A stretch of DNA of 64,000 nt from S5-327 sp965116015 (GTDB taxonomy: Bacteria > Chloroflexota > Dehalococcoidia > Lucifugimonadales > Australimonadaceae), in NCBI GenBank assembly GCA_965116015.1, contig OZ220477.1, positions 2,046,001 through 2,110,000 of the forward strand, in the 5' to 3' direction. The translations under genes and the position numbers were made by a program. The first letter of the stretch is position 1, and each line of letters starts with the position of its first letter. Shown here one piece after another: positions 63,501 to 64,000 of this stretch. The notes under the pieces are model-generated. The model was not told where the DNA came from. It did no database searches and saw only the letters and a list, made by a program, of their open reading frames with translations.

Positions 63501-64000
63501 ATGCCCCGCTCAGGGCAGCATCATCCGCTGCTTCCGCCGCGCACTCTGGTTGAAGTCGGCGTTGTCGTTAGCTCCCATGGGCGCGACGGCGCCATTCGGG
63601 TGCTCTCCAGCGCAGGTGACCCCTCACGGTTTCGGCGCGGAGCGCGCCTCTTCATCGCCGGACGCGATTACACGATCGACGCGGCGCAGCCTCTCTCCGG
63701 CGGCCGCTTCCTCTTGAAGCTCAGCGGCGTCCACAACCGGGCCCAGGCGTCGGCGCTCGGCGGCGTCGCCATCGAAGTCGACGAACGCGATCTTCCCGAG
63801 CCCCCGCCCGATGCCTACTACCACTACCAACTCATCGGAATGACAGTCGCCGACGGCTCCGGCGTCGAGATAGGAACGCTTGCCGAGATCGTCCCCGCCG
63901 GTGGAGCGAACGATGTCTATGTCGTAACCGCCGATTGCCACGAACTGCTTCTCCCCGCCATTGGGGACGTCATCCTAAACGTTGACATCGCGGCCGGTCG
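63501..64000 (+). CDS. rimM: Ribosome maturation factor RimM, 3'-truncated by window end
   Basis: Assists late 30S assembly by binding S19. From ATG 63501 the frame is open to the window end (166 codons). N-terminal domain: VEVGVVVSSHGRDGAIRV; hinge and PRC-barrel: PDAYYHYQLIGMTVADGSG, IGTLAEIVPAGGANDVYVV and LLPAIGDVILNVDI. Only the last few residues are missing. It would normally be followed by trmD and rplS, but rplS is at 16084. Confidence 0.93.
   Translation, partial: MPRSGQHHPLLPPRTLVEVGVVVSSHGRDGAIRVLSSAGDPSRFRRGARLFIAGRDYTIDAAQPLSGGRFLLKLSGVHNRAQASALGGVAIEVDERDLPEPPPDAYYHYQLIGMTVADGSGVEIGTLAEIVPAGGANDVYVVTADCHELLLPAIGDVILNVDIAAG

Overview
The window is a GC-rich, densely coding bacterial chromosome segment. 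Several traits point to Chloroflexota, probably a Dehalococcoidia/SAR202-like lineage. Lipoproteins carry long Thr-Pro linkers straight after the lipobox (5392, 14773, 23762, 31566). There are two single-component Rieske oxygenases beside LigJ-like and isochorismatase-like hydrolases, plus a PrpD-family gene. The 5S rRNA gene stands alone, and rplS is not with rpsP-rimM. This placement comes from recognising families; no tree was built.

Layout: 1-6.2 kb holds a 5'-truncated membrane pyrophosphatase, an SDR with a lost active site, a Rid protein, prfB (with a programmed +1 frameshift), tRNA-Pro, an F420-type oxidoreductase and a solute-binding lipoprotein. 6.3-13 kb is a defence-like module: a PLD-nuclease/SNF2-helicase fusion and a large Eco57I-like adenine methyltransferase that is cut by an in-frame stop inside a perfect 23-bp palindrome; tRNA-Val lies next to it. 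13.4-15.9 kb has a sortase, a decayed partial copy of that sortase, and a TlpA-like lipoprotein whose redox motif reads W-(TGA)-P-T-C, a candidate selenoprotein. 16-28.3 kb is mostly housekeeping: rplS, pfkA, 5S rRNA, rpsA, clpC-radA, a trypsin-like lipoprotein, speD-speE, cvpA and an HNH protein. 28.5-35.8 kb carries a ferric-iron-type ABC transporter, a flavin reductase with an alpha/beta hydrolase, and an M16 peptidase. 36-44.7 kb has serS-lysS-greA, rsmD-coaD, a PrpD-family gene with AlaX, and an EamA exporter whose 3' end is frameshifted. 44.7-49.6 kb has DUF5671-like membrane repeats, three tRNAs (including tRNA-Arg with the unusual anticodon GCG), an unknown protein and an MFS exporter.

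49.7-55.3 kb is a catabolic cluster: two Rieske oxygenases, a PanB-like enzyme, a LigJ-like hydratase and an isochorismatase-type amidase. 55.4-62 kb holds an orphan Anbu proteasome-like peptidase, a Calx-beta surface protein broken by a deletion/frameshift, and a GPP34 (GOLPH3-like)-cytochrome P450 fusion followed 6 bp later by a membrane acyltransferase. The window ends with a metallophosphoesterase and rpsP-khpA-rimM, the last running off the edge.

The strongest leads are the TGA-for-Cys TlpA protein at 14773-15876, the GPP34-P450-acyltransferase pair at 58809-62015 and the palindrome-interrupted methyltransferase at 9790-12951. Several genes look recently damaged or variable, which fits either active genome change or consensus errors in an assembled genome. 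Raw reads over each break would decide.
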